A stretch of DNA of 64,000 nucleotides from Sphingobacterium sp. UGAL515B_05 (GTDB lineage: Bacteria > Bacteroidota > Bacteroidia > Sphingobacteriales > Sphingobacteriaceae): positions 3,286,001-3,350,000 of the forward strand of contig NZ_CP109907.1 of NCBI RefSeq assembly GCF_033097525.1, written 5' to 3'. Below are positions 1 through 9,068 of this stretch, in pieces. The notes under the pieces were generated by a model, which was not told the origin of the DNA, searched no databases, and saw only the letters and a list, made by a program, of their open reading frames with translations. The translations under genes and the position numbers were made by a program. Each line of letters starts with the position of its first letter. Within the stretch, counting starts at the first letter, position 1.

Positions 1-1
1 G

Positions 2-445
2 GCATCGGCCCGGTTGAAACTGATTGAGGGATTGGCAGGGATTGGTGTACCCGTTATGCTGATGATGGCACCCATCGTTCCGGGGATCAATAGTGATGAG
101 ATTTCAGATCTGATTCGTTCGGGAGCAGATGCGGGAGCAATTACAGCCTCTTATACCATCGTGCGGCTCAATGGACAGATCGGTGGTATCTTTAAGGATT
201 GGCTCTATCAGAATTATCCTGACCGTTTTGAAAAGGTATTACATTGGATTGAAGCCTGCCATGGCGGAAAAATTAACGATACCGATTTTGGACGGAGGAT
301 AAAAGGGGATGGTCATATGGCCGAGAGTTTACAGCATTTATTCAAGCTTTCCGTCAAGAAATATATGAATAATGGGACACTTCCATCCTTGAGAAGGGAT
401 CTTTTCCGCTTACCCGATGCAGGCACGCAGCTCGGCTTGTTTTAA
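2..445 (+). CDS. Radical SAM protein (PA0069/SPL-like family), 3' part
   Basis: The reading frame is open from the first bases, so this is the C-terminal ~147 residues of a gene that begins outside the window. The segment GVPVMLMMAPIVPGINSDEI, followed by a stretch on the angle of approach and a conserved C-terminal tail, matches the PA0069 / Rv2578c-type radical SAM proteins related to spore photoproduct lyase. The CxxxCxxC cluster motif would lie upstream and cannot be seen. The exact substrate of this family is not settled. No obvious operon partner: the next gene starts 52 bases downstream in the same direction. Confidence 0.75.
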   Translation, partial: ASARLKLIEGLAGIGVPVMLMMAPIVPGINSDEISDLIRSGADAGAITASYTIVRLNGQIGGIFKDWLYQNYPDRFEKVLHWIEACHGGKINDTDFGRRIKGDGHMAESLQHLFKLSVKKYMNNGTLPSLRRDLFRLPDAGTQLGLF

Positions 446-497
446 TTATTATTGTCAAATGGCTGAAGAAAATTAAGCCATTTGTGTAATTTTAAAA

Positions 498-1040
498 ATG
501 GAAATTAAAACAGAACGGCTCAAGCTCAGATCCGTAGAGAAAATAGATGTGGAAAATATCCATTCCCTATTAATGTACCCTGAATCTGCATTGTTTAATC
601 CGAGTGGATTTCCGGATGGAATAGCCCATACGGCGCAAATGGTGGAAGCTTGGTCAGCGCAAATCAATGAATCCGATGTCCGAAAGGATTATACCTTTTA
701 TATAGAAACTCTAGAAGGAAAGGAATTTATTGGTCTAATTAATATCAGCGTTGTCAAGCTACGCTATCGAAATGCAGAAGTATGGTTTAAGCTTGTTCCG
801 ACAATGTGGAATAAGGGCTATGCAACAGAGGCATTGAACCGAATCTTGACATTTGGTTTCAAGGAACTTAATTTTCATAGAATTGAGGGCGGCTGTGCTG
901 TTGAAAATATCGCTTCCGCGAAAGTAATGGAGAAAGTCGGCATGGTCAAAGAGGCCCGCAGACGGAAAATTTTGCCTTTAAAAGATGGTTGGAGCGACAA
1001 TTATGAATTTGCTATTCTCGAGGAGGAATACCCGCTTTAA
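498..1040 (+). CDS. GNAT acetyltransferase, RimJ/RimL-like
   Basis: 180-residue protein spanning one GNAT fold. The acetyl-CoA binding motif A is visible around residues 100-112 (WNKGYATEALN), and the later ENIASAKVMEKVGM segment (about residues 136-149) is the usual beta5/alpha4 signature of RimJ/RimL-type N-acetyltransferases. These enzymes transfer acetyl from acetyl-CoA to an N-terminal or small-molecule amine in the cytoplasm; the acceptor cannot be told from sequence. The start ATG is the first in frame, and the protein begins MEIKTERLKLR as is typical for the family. It is followed by a strong terminator. Confidence 0.85.
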   Translation: MEIKTERLKLRSVEKIDVENIHSLLMYPESALFNPSGFPDGIAHTAQMVEAWSAQINESDVRKDYTFYIETLEGKEFIGLINISVVKLRYRNAEVWFKLVPTMWNKGYATEALNRILTFGFKELNFHRIEGGCAVENIASAKVMEKVGMVKEARRRKILPLKDGWSDNYEFAILEEEYPL

Positions 1041-1048
1041 ATTTTAGC

Positions 1049-1086
1049 AAAAAAGCCTGATTCATGCAATGAATCAGGCTTTTTTT
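1049..1086. terminator. Bidirectional rho-independent terminator
   Basis: Arms GCCTGATTCAT and ATGAATCAGGC enclose a short GCA loop, with A-run before and T-run after. It sits between two convergent genes (acetyltransferase and permease) and can serve both. Confidence 0.9.
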
Positions 1087-1112
1087 ATTGATAAGATCGA
1101 GGTTCCAGTGAA

Positions 1113-2531
1113 CTAAGATTTCTTTCTTTTGATCAAAACATAACTCACATAGCTTAATATAAGCCAAGCGGGGATCAATTCTACCGGAAGTTTCATTCCC
1201 GTTATCCACATAATGCCAAGTACAGCGATCAAAAAGATCAGACAGATATAGTTACTTAGGGGATATAGAAAGGATGGAAACTTGGTCTGTAAGTGGGCAT
1301 CGAGTTTATTCTTTCTGAAATACAAGTGTGTAATGGAAATCATCACCCAGTTTATAATCAGTGAAGATACCACAAGCGACATCAAGATCTCCAAGGCATT
1401 TTTCGGCGCAACATAGTTGATAAATACACAGATCGCAGCGAACAGTGCCGAGACCAAAATTGCGTTAATAGGCGCATGATTCTTGTTGAGTTTCGAAAGA
1501 AAACGAGGGGCATTCCCCTGTTCTGCCAGTCCATATAGCATTCTGCTATTGCTGTACACACTGCTATTATATACCGATAATGCGGCGGTTAGGACAATGA
1601 GATTTAGCGCATTTGCAATAATTTTTGTGAAATAGAAAGTCTTTCCAAAGATGGTAAATTCAAATCCATTAAGTTTATCAAATACCAGTACAAAGGGACT
1701 TGTATCGGCGGTGATATTCGTCCACGGCGTCAAAGAGAAAAGAATAATGAGTGCACCTACATAAAAGATCAAGATCCGATAGATTACCTGGTTGGTCGCT
1801 TTGGGGATGTTCTTTTCGGGATGTTCGGCTTCTGCAGCAGTAATACCAACCAACTCTAGGCCACCGAAAGAAAACATAATCAATGCCATGGCCGAAAGGA
1901 GACCTTCAAAATTGCCATCCGATGTTTCGTTAAACCAGCCTTTTGAGAAAAAACCACCATGTGAAGTCAGGTTGCTGAGACTTGCCTGCTCACCTCCAGT
2001 ACCGCTTGCCAGTAAGTATACACCAAAAACAATCATTGCGATGATCGCAATAACCTTAATAATGGAAAACCAAAATTCCGTCTCGCCATAAATTTTGACA
2101 GAGGCAAGATTAAGGGCGTTGATAGCAAAGAAGAAAAATAAACTTGATGCCCATAGGGGTATTTCAGGCCACCAGAACTGCACATAAACGCCTATTGCTG
2201 TGAGTTCGGCCATGCTCACCAAGATATACAGGACCCAATAGTTCCAGCCCGAAGCATAACCTGCAAAAGAACCCCAATATTTGTTGGCGAAGTAGCTAAA
2301 ACTTCCTGAAACAGGTTCCTCAACGACCATCTCGCCCAATTGGCGCATAATAAAAAAAGCAATAATTCCAGCGAAAGCATAGCCGAGTATAACTGCCGGC
2401 CCAGCTAGTGTGGCAGCCTTCCCAATACCCAGAAATAAGCCTGTGCCAATTGCACCACCCAGGGCAATTAATTGAATATGTCTATTTTGAAGTCCTCTTT
2501 TTAATTCTTCCTTATTGTTCTGTTTCTCCAT
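1113..2531 (-). CDS. APC-family amino acid permease (AAT type)
   Basis: 472-residue inner membrane protein with about 12 hydrophobic segments. The N-terminus (LKRGLQNRHIQLIALGGAIG, then GTGLFLG at residues ~30-36) is the hallmark first helix of the AAT subfamily of amino acid/H+ symporters, which includes AroP, PheP, ProY and CycA. EEPVSGSFSYFANKYWG (residues ~71-87) is the conserved second/third helix region. The substrate is not decided by sequence: an aromatic amino acid, proline or small neutral amino acid is possible. Transcribed alone, convergent with the acetyltransferase gene. Confidence 0.9.
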   Translation of the reverse strand: MEKQNNKEELKRGLQNRHIQLIALGGAIGTGLFLGIGKAATLAGPAVILGYAFAGIIAFFIMRQLGEMVVEEPVSGSFSYFANKYWGSFAGYASGWNYWVLYILVSMAELTAIGVYVQFWWPEIPLWASSLFFFFAINALNLASVKIYGETEFWFSIIKVIAIIAMIVFGVYLLASGTGGEQASLSNLTSHGGFFSKGWFNETSDGNFEGLLSAMALIMFSFGGLELVGITAAEAEHPEKNIPKATNQVIYRILIFYVGALIILFSLTPWTNITADTSPFVLVFDKLNGFEFTIFGKTFYFTKIIANALNLIVLTAALSVYNSSVYSNSRMLYGLAEQGNAPRFLSKLNKNHAPINAILVSALFAAICVFINYVAPKNALEILMSLVVSSLIINWVMISITHLYFRKNKLDAHLQTKFPSFLYPLSNYICLIFLIAVLGIMWITGMKLPVELIPAWLILSYVSYVLIKRKKS

Positions 2532-2802
2532 GTGTATGGTTAATACGGTTACTAGTCTGTTTTGACTGATCCTTGGCAGGGGAAACCTATGAAGACTTTA
2601 CTCCGTACCAGAATCGAATTGGTCAAAATTGCTGCCGCTGTATGATGTGCCGACGAATATCGTGGCTCCCAGTGCATCTTTTGCCCTAAGCGCATAAAGT
2701 TAACAAAACACTCAGGTATTTGTGCACATTCTGTTGTGCTTTTAATGTATTTCGTTGTTTTTTTATAAACAATGGCGGTAGCCATGTTTGGCTAAAAAAT
2801 AG
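2532..2802. other. Leader/intergenic region of the permease gene, no gene recognised
   Basis: About 270 bases upstream of the permease start on the minus strand. A short open frame crosses it but has no recognisable product or composition. A long 5' leader is possible for a permease gene, but I could not match it to any riboswitch class. Confidence 0.4.
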
Positions 2803-2833
2803 AAAGCGCCGTAATTTGGAAATACGGCGCTTT
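2803..2833 (-). terminator. Terminator of the feo operon
   Basis: Arms AAAGCGCCGTA and TACGGCGCTTT. On the minus strand the hairpin is followed by a T-run, about 80 bases beyond the small Cys-rich gene that ends the feo operon. Confidence 0.8.
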
Positions 2834-2914
2834 ATGAACTAGTAGCTAGTGTGATTTTTGGCCACTCTAGCTAATAACGAAATCTTATTTGTAAATGCTA
2901 CTCAAAAAGATAAA

Positions 2915-3076
2915 TTAATTTGTTTTTTGTGTTTTTTCTATGCTGCAGTCGCATCCACAGCCTTTTGAGCAGCTTGACTTGCCCTTTAATGATTTTCGGA
3001 CATTTTTAACGACATACCATACAGCCGCCAAAACGAGAATTCCTACGATGAGATATTGTACTGTTAAATTATCCAT
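2915..3076 (-). CDS. FeoB-associated Cys-rich membrane protein
   Basis: Translated by hand: 53 residues starting MDNLTVQYLIVGILVLAA, i.e. one N-terminal membrane helix, then a basic stretch, then a Cys-rich tail (SSCSKGCGCDCS). This is the layout of the small FeoB-associated Cys-rich membrane proteins (often placed where FeoC would be). It begins 7 bases after the feoB stop, so it is the third gene of feoA-feoB-X. Likely role: accessory to ferrous iron uptake at the inner membrane; the mechanism is not known. Confidence 0.85.
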   Translation of the reverse strand: MDNLTVQYLIVGILVLAAVWYVVKNVRKSLKGKSSCSKGCGCDCSIEKTQKTN

Positions 3077-3082
3077 AGCTTT

Positions 3083-5185
3083 TTATTTTAAAAGTTGATA
3101 AGCAATTAAGGCACTGAAATAGGCCAAACCTGTCATAAAACCAAGCTGTATTAAAGTCCATTTCCACGAACCTGTTTCCCTTTTTACTGCGGCAATTGTA
3201 CTCATACATTGCATAGCAAAAGCATAGAACAGTAATAAGGATACACCGGAAGCTAAATTGTAAGCCGGCAAACCGGTATTCCGGTTAATTTCGCTTTTCA
3301 TTTTGCCCAATACCGTTGTTTTAGATGCTTCATCTTCGATATCCACTTCGTCACCAAGGCTATACACGGTGGCCATTGTGCCCACAAATACTTCACGGGC
3401 AGCAAAGGAAGAAATGAGACCTATGCCCATCTTCCAGTCATAGCCTAATGGTTCAACAACAGGTTCAATAGCCATGCCAAGATAACCAAGGAAGGAGTGC
3501 TCCAGCCGATAAGATGAAACTTCATGCTCCAAATCTGCTTCGGACAGGTTGGGGTTATTTTTTGTTACATATTCTTCTGCTTGGCTAAATTTGTCGTTTG
3601 GACCAAAACTGCCTAATGCCCAGAGTATAACGGAAATGGCTAAAATAATTTTACCTGCGCCGAAGACAAAGCTTGATGCTTTTTCCCAAACATTTAAGGC
3701 TACATTTTTCCAATCCGGAGTCTTATAGGTGGGGAGTTCAAAGATGAGAAATGATTTGTGTTTTGATTTGATGACTTTGGTCAGGATAATCGCGGATAGC
3801 AAAGCTGCGAATATGCCAAGCAGGTACATCACAAACAATACAATACCTTGTATTTGAAAGCCTCCTAATTTCGTGTCCGGTATCACCAGTCCGATCAGAA
3901 CGATATAAATAGGGAGTCGTGCCGAGCAGGTCATAAAAGGCGTTACCAGAATAGTGACCAGTCTTTCTTTGCTATTTTCGATGTTACGTGCAGACATGAC
4001 CGCAGGAACAGCACAGGCTACGCCCGAAATCAATGGAATCACTGATTTTCCATTCAGACCAAAGGGACGAAGCCAGCGGTCCATCAGGAAAACAACACGG
4101 CTCATATAGCCCGTTTCTTCCATGATCGAGATAAAGATGTATAAAATAACAATCTGTGGAATGAAGATTACAATCCCGCCAATACCTTTGATAATACCAT
4201 TGCTGAGCAAATCGGTCAGAGGTCCTGCAGGAAGTGCTGTTTGTGTATAGGCTGCAAGATCACCAAATAAACCATCGATAAAATCCATGGCTGGTCCAGA
4301 CCAGGTATAAATTGCCTGGAAGATTAAAAAGAGGATGCCAAAGAAGATAACATAACCAAAGATTGGGTGAAGCAGGATGCTATCGATCGTATTGGTTTTG
4401 TTTTTATTCGAGGATTCATCCTTTACATAGATTTCAGCAAGGCTGCTATCTAAGGATTTACTACGCAGTATGGCTTCGTCTTTTTGCAGCTTTTCGGCCC
4501 GCAATTGATATTTTTCACGGATTTGCTGAATAGCCTGATTTTTTTCCTTCGATAAAAAAGATACTTCGCCTTTGGCCAGGTATTGCCAGGTATGGTATTC
4601 CGTATCTAATGGGAAAAGACGTTTGGTTTCCTCTAATGCTGCATCAGCTTCCGTTGGTAAACTGAATTTGCTGATATACATGGGCGGAACAGCATCAAAG
4701 TTTTTGATCAGCTGATCGATACCTTGCCCCGTACGCGCATTGGTTTCGTATACTTTTGTATTTAATAGGTGCTCAAGTTTCTGAACATCGATTGTAATTC
4801 CTTTTTCTTTGGCTTCATCAATCATATTGATGACAAAGATGGCCGGCAGACCGAGTTCCCGGGCTTGTTGATAAAGAATAATAGACCGTTTTAGGTTCGT
4901 TGGTTCGGCGACGACAACGACGAGGTTTGGTCTGAAACTACTTTCTTTATTGACTAAAGTATTGAAAACAACTTCTTCGTCCAATGAACTTGGGAACAGG
5001 GTATATGTACCCGGTAAGTCAATAATACGATAAACTTTGTTGTTGGCTTTAACTTGCCCCTCACGTTTTTCGACCGTAATACCGGGATAATTTCCTACTT
5101 TCTGATTTAATTTTGTAATCCGGTTAAATAGAGATGTTTTACCCACATTTGGATTACCCAAAAGTGCAATAATCGGGTTATTCAT
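3083..5185 (-). CDS. feoB: Ferrous iron transporter FeoB
   Basis: 700-residue Fe(II) transporter of the inner membrane. An N-terminal GTPase domain shows G1 GNPNVGKTSLFN (residues ~11-22), G3 DLPGTYTL and G4 NMIDEAK. This is followed by a FeoB-specific helical region and the transmembrane part with its two Gate repeats (EETGYMSRVVFLMDR in the first, core Cys in GVACAVPAV). Length is normal for Bacteroidota FeoB. Its ATG overlaps the feoA stop by one base, so the two are translationally coupled. Expected to be induced under iron limitation through the palindromic operator upstream of feoA. Confidence 0.97.
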   Translation of the reverse strand: MNNPIIALLGNPNVGKTSLFNRITKLNQKVGNYPGITVEKREGQVKANNKVYRIIDLPGTYTLFPSSLDEEVVFNTLVNKESSFRPNLVVVVAEPTNLKRSIILYQQARELGLPAIFVINMIDEAKEKGITIDVQKLEHLLNTKVYETNARTGQGIDQLIKNFDAVPPMYISKFSLPTEADAALEETKRLFPLDTEYHTWQYLAKGEVSFLSKEKNQAIQQIREKYQLRAEKLQKDEAILRSKSLDSSLAEIYVKDESSNKNKTNTIDSILLHPIFGYVIFFGILFLIFQAIYTWSGPAMDFIDGLFGDLAAYTQTALPAGPLTDLLSNGIIKGIGGIVIFIPQIVILYIFISIMEETGYMSRVVFLMDRWLRPFGLNGKSVIPLISGVACAVPAVMSARNIENSKERLVTILVTPFMTCSARLPIYIVLIGLVIPDTKLGGFQIQGIVLFVMYLLGIFAALLSAIILTKVIKSKHKSFLIFELPTYKTPDWKNVALNVWEKASSFVFGAGKIILAISVILWALGSFGPNDKFSQAEEYVTKNNPNLSEADLEHEVSSYRLEHSFLGYLGMAIEPVVEPLGYDWKMGIGLISSFAAREVFVGTMATVYSLGDEVDIEDEASKTTVLGKMKSEINRNTGLPAYNLASGVSLLLFYAFAMQCMSTIAAVKRETGSWKWTLIQLGFMTGLAYFSALIAYQLLK

Positions 5186-5424
5186 TATTTCTGATCAATA
5201 AGGATGACTTTAGCTTCTGATTTGCGGATAGCAATTAAGGCGTTATTAGCACTAATATTTAGACATATAGGACCGTCCAAAGGTGCGATATGTTTCACTT
5301 CTACTTCAGTACCGGGAGTAAACCCCAATTCGAAAAATTTAGCTGGAATTTCGTGTGAATCAAAATCGATAATTACCGCCTTTTCCCCTTTTTTTAGCTT
5401 ATCTAAGCTAGTTCTATTACGCAT
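5185..5424 (-). CDS. feoA: FeoA family protein
   Basis: 79-residue SH3-like protein (FeoA). It has the family's signature: KKGEKAVIIDF near residue 11, then LGFTPGTEVEVKHIAPLDGP and a C-terminal segment that ends IAIRKSEAKVI. It is a cytoplasmic partner that binds or stimulates FeoB. First gene of the operon feoA-feoB-small Cys-rich protein, with a one-base overlap to feoB. Confidence 0.93.
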   Translation of the reverse strand: MRNRTSLDKLKKGEKAVIIDFDSHEIPAKFFELGFTPGTEVEVKHIAPLDGPICLNISANNALIAIRKSEAKVILIDQK

Positions 5425-5446
5425 CTACCTGTTTTTTTGAATTCTT

Positions 5447-5484
5447 CAAATATACAGAATTTCTACCATTTAGAATGATTCTAA
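5447..5484 (-). promoter_or_regulatory. feoA promoter with palindromic metal-regulator-like operator
   Basis: On the minus strand a TATATTTG -7 box (plus-strand 5447-5454) fits the Bacteroidota TAnnTTTG consensus. Just upstream lies the perfect inverted repeat TTAGAATGATTCTAA (5470-5484), two 7-base arms around G. Its position would cover the -33 region. The sequence resembles Fur- or DtxR-type boxes. It is between feoA and the divergent marR-type gene and could control both. Binding protein inferred, not shown. Confidence 0.6.
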
Positions 5485-5552
5485 TGTCATAGTTATGTAT
5501 TTAGTAAAAAACAGCTATCTTTACTGTTAAGAACGATTAATTATCAACCAGA

Positions 5553-6002
5553 ATGAAGATTGAGGACGAAATCAAAGTAAATAAGTTCAGCAATGAATGG
5601 CATCGTTGTACGGTAAATATTCTATATACGTACAATTGGATTAACAATGAGCTAGAACAGCGTGCTGCCAAAGAAGGAATCACTTTGAAACAGTTTAATG
5701 TCTTGCGCATATTGAGGGGCCAATATCCGAAGCCTGCAACCAATAATCTGATTAAATCAAGAATGTTGAGCTCTACCCCAGACATCTCACGTATGATTGA
5801 CCGTATGGTTTCCAAAGAATTGGTTTCACGTTGTCAATCGGGTGGGGATAAAAGGGCAGTGGATTTGGTTATCACTGAGAAGGGCCTCGAGATTCTTAAG
5901 AGTTTAGATGAGGATATGCTGATGAAGGATCTTTTACCTAATCGAATTAGCGAAGAAGAAGCTGTTACCCTAAACACACTGTTGGATAAACTTCGCGGCT
6001 AA
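5553..6002 (+). CDS. MarR-family transcriptional regulator
   Basis: 149-residue winged-helix protein. Helices before the DNA-binding motif carry LEQRAAKEGITLKQFNVLRI. The recognition region is SSTPDISRMIDRMVSKELV, with the wing SGGDKRAVDLVITEKG (residues ~93-120), the classical MarR pattern. It is divergent from feoAB with the palindromic operator between them, which suggests it either shares that regulation or itself controls metal genes nearby (feo on one side, the ZIP transporter on the other). The ligand is unknown. Confidence 0.88.
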   Translation: MKIEDEIKVNKFSNEWHRCTVNILYTYNWINNELEQRAAKEGITLKQFNVLRILRGQYPKPATNNLIKSRMLSSTPDISRMIDRMVSKELVSRCQSGGDKRAVDLVITEKGLEILKSLDEDMLMKDLLPNRISEEEAVTLNTLLDKLRG

Positions 6003-6007
6003 AGAAA

Positions 6008-6817
6008 TTAATGCGCATGGTCATGATGTTCATGATCATGCGGTTGTTGATCCTGGTCGTGCCCATGATCATGTTCTCCGACAAATAGGAAACTTCCGAG
6101 TGCAATAGCAACACCTGCTATCACAGCAATCATTTTCTTTTTATTGAATTTATGATGGTCAATTGAGCCCGATTCAAAAAGTATCGTCGTTGATATGTGC
6201 AAGAAAATACCAATAACCACAGCCATGATTTTATCAAAATATTGCTGGATATTTCCTACTTCACCTGCGCTGATGGCTTTACTCAGCAAAAAACCAAATG
6301 GAGTCATTGCCGCAAATAAAGCTAGTGTAATAAGGATGGTGTTTTTCTTTAAATGTGTACTCAATAAAATACTTCCCAATGCAAATGCCGCCGGAATGTG
6401 GTGGATGGATATGCCTAGTGCAAGTTCAGTCTGATGTGTTGCTGCAAGTGGCATGCCCTCAAGAAACGCATGAAGACATAGACTGAACATAATACCGATT
6501 GGAAAACGATGATTGTGGTGGTCGTGATCATTATCGGTATGGATATGGCCATGCTCGATCCCTTGGGAGAACTGTTCAAGAAAGAGCTGGAAAAGAAATC
6601 CAGCAAGCACATAAATACCCAATACCTCAGGTGAAGTATTGTTAGACTGATAGACATGTGGAATGAGGTGCAGTACCGTAATAGAGAATAAATAGGCTCC
6701 ACTGAAAGAAAGGATGAGTTTAAGGAAACTGGTTCCTTTCTTTTGTACAAAAAATACAGCAATTCCACTTGCAAATGCAGGTATGAATAAAATTAAAATC
6801 AATAAAATTGAATTCAT
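6008..6817 (-). CDS. ZIP-family metal transporter, His-rich
   Basis: 269-residue membrane protein with about 8 helices. The ZIP signature is present: HAFLEGMPLAA in helix IV and ALGISIHHIPAAFALG in helix V, with His residues that form the binuclear metal site. His-rich loops occur between helices III and IV (HGHIHTDNDHDHHNHR) and at the C-terminus (HDHGHDQDQQPHDHEHHDHA), as is usual for zinc/iron/manganese ZIP carriers. Its ATG overlaps the stop of the upstream PAP2 gene by one base. It is convergent with the marR gene, only 5 bases apart. Confidence 0.92.
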   Translation of the reverse strand: MNSILLILILFIPAFASGIAVFFVQKKGTSFLKLILSFSGAYLFSITVLHLIPHVYQSNNTSPEVLGIYVLAGFLFQLFLEQFSQGIEHGHIHTDNDHDHHNHRFPIGIMFSLCLHAFLEGMPLAATHQTELALGISIHHIPAAFALGSILLSTHLKKNTILITLALFAAMTPFGFLLSKAISAGEVGNIQQYFDKIMAVVIGIFLHISTTILFESGSIDHHKFNKKKMIAVIAGVAIALGSFLFVGEHDHGHDQDQQPHDHEHHDHAH

Positions 6818-7398
6818 TATACGTGTTCAGTTTTAAAAAAGCTAGGCACAAACCGTTTGAATAAGTAGCCTGTTGCCAATCCAACCAGGATACCTAAGGC
6901 TGAGCCACAGAGGACATCAAACGGGTAATGGACACCAACATAAATTTGAGAGACCGAAATTAGGGTTGCCCAGGTAATACAAAGCCAAAGCGCATGTTTC
7001 CATCTTCTCCGGAAAAGTACAATCCAGAAAAAAGCAAGGGAAAAATGATTGGCCGCATGAGAGGAGGTAAAGCTAAAGCCAGAGCCACATCGCACCCGGA
7101 TGTTGACATTTTCTTTAAACTCCACGTCGTTACACGGTCTGATTCTTTTTACAGTCTTTTTGATCAAATGCGATGATATACCATCGGAAATTCCGAAGGT
7201 AACCAAGGTCATGGCAACAATTAGAATTCCTGTTTTTCCATAGGTCTTTATGAAAAATATGATCAGAAATAAATACAAGGGGGCCCAAGTGTATGGATTG
7301 CGTAATATAGGCAATAACCAATCAAATACGGGGTTACTCAAGCCCTGATTAATGGCCAGAAAAATCTCTTGATCGATGTGTACTAATTGTTGAATCAT
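6817..7398 (-). CDS. PAP2-family membrane phosphatase
   Basis: 193 residues from the ATG at 7398 (MIQQLVHIDQEIFL...), the typical start for this family in Bacteroidota. A longer frame begins with TTG and is less likely. The phosphatase motifs are KKTVKRIRPC (motif 1), the segment ending SFTSSHAANHF (motif 2), and ISVSQIYVGVHYPFDVL (motif 3) carrying the catalytic His. Five or six membrane helices. It may act on undecaprenyl pyrophosphate or another lipid phosphate. Overlaps the ZIP gene by one base, so both form an operon. Confidence 0.88.
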   Translation of the reverse strand: MIQQLVHIDQEIFLAINQGLSNPVFDWLLPILRNPYTWAPLYLFLIIFFIKTYGKTGILIVAMTLVTFGISDGISSHLIKKTVKRIRPCNDVEFKENVNIRVRCGSGFSFTSSHAANHFSLAFFWIVLFRRRWKHALWLCITWATLISVSQIYVGVHYPFDVLCGSALGILVGLATGYLFKRFVPSFFKTEHV

Positions 7399-7598
7399 AA
7401 ATGTTGCTGATGACAATGAAATTCCCAAACTTTAAAAACTCACTTTTCAAAAGTAAAAATAATTTCATTGCAAACGGTTGTTTCTTTTAAAAACAACTTT
7501 GTTGCAACAAATATACATTAAATATTCATTAATTATAATTTTAATTCGATATTTTATTGCCATTGTGCTAAATTTACACGTTAATCAATTCAAAAGAA

Positions 7599-8981
7599 AT
7601 GACTTTAATTAAATCAATATCAGGAATACGAGGTACGATAGGCGGGCGTGCTGGAGAGGCACTTACCCCGATAGATATCGTTAAGTTTACGGCTGCTTAT
7701 GGCAAAATAATTGTTAAGCAGAGTGGTATCAAAAAAATTGTTGTTGGAAGAGATGCGCGTGTTTCTGGTGAGATGGTAAGTAATTTGGTGATTGGAACCC
7801 TGCAAAGCATCGGTGTTGATGTGGTTGATTTAGGTCTTTCAACAACGCCGACGGTAGAGATTGCTGTACCTATGGAAAAAGCTGCTGGTGGTATTATTTT
7901 GACTGCTTCACACAATCCAGGTCAATGGAATGCGCTAAAGTTACTGAATGCAAAGGGCGAATTTATTTCAGATGCCGAAGGGCAAGAGGTATTGGCCCTT
8001 GGTGAATCCTTAGACTTTGATTTTTCCGAAGTTGAAGTATTAGGACAGGTTCATAAAGACTATTCCTATTTACAGAAACATGTAGACGCTGTATTGGCGT
8101 TGCAATATGTTGATAAGGAAGCGATTAAAGCCGCTAATTTTAAAGTTGCTTTGGATGCCGTAAATAGTACAGGTGGTACATTCATACCTGCCTTATTGGA
8201 TGCGCTTGGTGTGCAGACAATCTATAAAATCCATTGTGAGCCGAATGGTCAGTTTCCGCATAATCCCGAACCATTAAAAGAGAACTTGACGGATTTATCG
8301 GCTGCGGTTATTGAAAACAAAGCTGATTTAGGGATTGCTGTAGATCCAGATGTAGATCGATTGGTCTTTATGATGGAGGATGGTGAGTTGTTTGGTGAAG
8401 AATATACCTTAGTGGCCGTAGCAGATTATTTATTGCAGCATAAAAAAGGAAATACAGTTTCTAATTTATCTTCTACACGCGCACTGCGTGATGTAACTAA
8501 AGCACATGGTGGCGAATATTATGCCGCTGCTGTTGGTGAAGTCAACGTGGTTACAAAGATGAAGGAAGTCGATGCGGTAATTGGCGGAGAAGGAAACGGC
8601 GGTGTTATCTATCCTGCATCTCACTATGGCCGTGATGCGCTGGTAGGGGTGGCCATCTTCTTGACACATCTGGCTAAACTTGGTAAAAAAGCCTCCGAAT
8701 ACCGCGCCTCATTACCGCAGTACTTTATGTCAAAAAACAAGATTACACTGACTCCGGAATTGGACATTGACAACCTATTGGCCAAAATGGAGGAAAAATA
8801 TAAAAATGAAGACCATTCAACAATCGATGGATTGAAAATAGACTTTGAAAATGAATGGGTTCATTTACGTAAATCGAATACCGAACCGATTATTCGGATT
8901 TACTCGGAGGGACCTACGCCTGAAGCTGCTGAGCAGATCGCGCAGAAGATTATCCGCGAAATTGAAGAAATAATCAAATAA
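7599..8981 (+). CDS. glmM: Phosphoglucosamine/phosphohexose mutase
   Basis: 460-residue alpha-D-phosphohexomutase. It has the active-site serine loop TASHNPGQWNALK (residues ~104-116), the metal-binding DPDVDRL loop (residues ~248-254), the sugar-binding GGEGNGG segment (~330), and the phosphate-binding loop RKSNTEPIIRIYSEG near the C-terminus. GlmM converts glucosamine-6-phosphate to glucosamine-1-phosphate for peptidoglycan and LPS precursors. Another hexose phosphate is possible, but the Bacteroidota orthologue of this length is GlmM. Monocistronic with a following terminator. Confidence 0.92.
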   Translation: MTLIKSISGIRGTIGGRAGEALTPIDIVKFTAAYGKIIVKQSGIKKIVVGRDARVSGEMVSNLVIGTLQSIGVDVVDLGLSTTPTVEIAVPMEKAAGGIILTASHNPGQWNALKLLNAKGEFISDAEGQEVLALGESLDFDFSEVEVLGQVHKDYSYLQKHVDAVLALQYVDKEAIKAANFKVALDAVNSTGGTFIPALLDALGVQTIYKIHCEPNGQFPHNPEPLKENLTDLSAAVIENKADLGIAVDPDVDRLVFMMEDGELFGEEYTLVAVADYLLQHKKGNTVSNLSSTRALRDVTKAHGGEYYAAAVGEVNVVTKMKEVDAVIGGEGNGGVIYPASHYGRDALVGVAIFLTHLAKLGKKASEYRASLPQYFMSKNKITLTPELDIDNLLAKMEEKYKNEDHSTIDGLKIDFENEWVHLRKSNTEPIIRIYSEGPTPEAAEQIAQKIIREIEEIIK

Positions 8982-8985
8982 AGAC

Positions 8986-9014
8986 AAAAGCTGCATATGC
9001 AGCTTTTTGTTTTA
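8986..9014 (+). terminator. glmM terminator
   Basis: AAAAGCTGCATATGCAGCTTTT hairpin followed by TGTTTT just after the glmM stop codon. Confidence 0.85.
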
Positions 9015-9068
9015 AGACTGATCTCATCGTAAGAGGATTGTCTTAGTTATTACGAAGTTTTATAAAGT

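Noticed and set aside
2552-2785. 77-residue minus-strand frame upstream of the permease
   Set aside because: No recognisable family, odd composition and lies in the permease leader.
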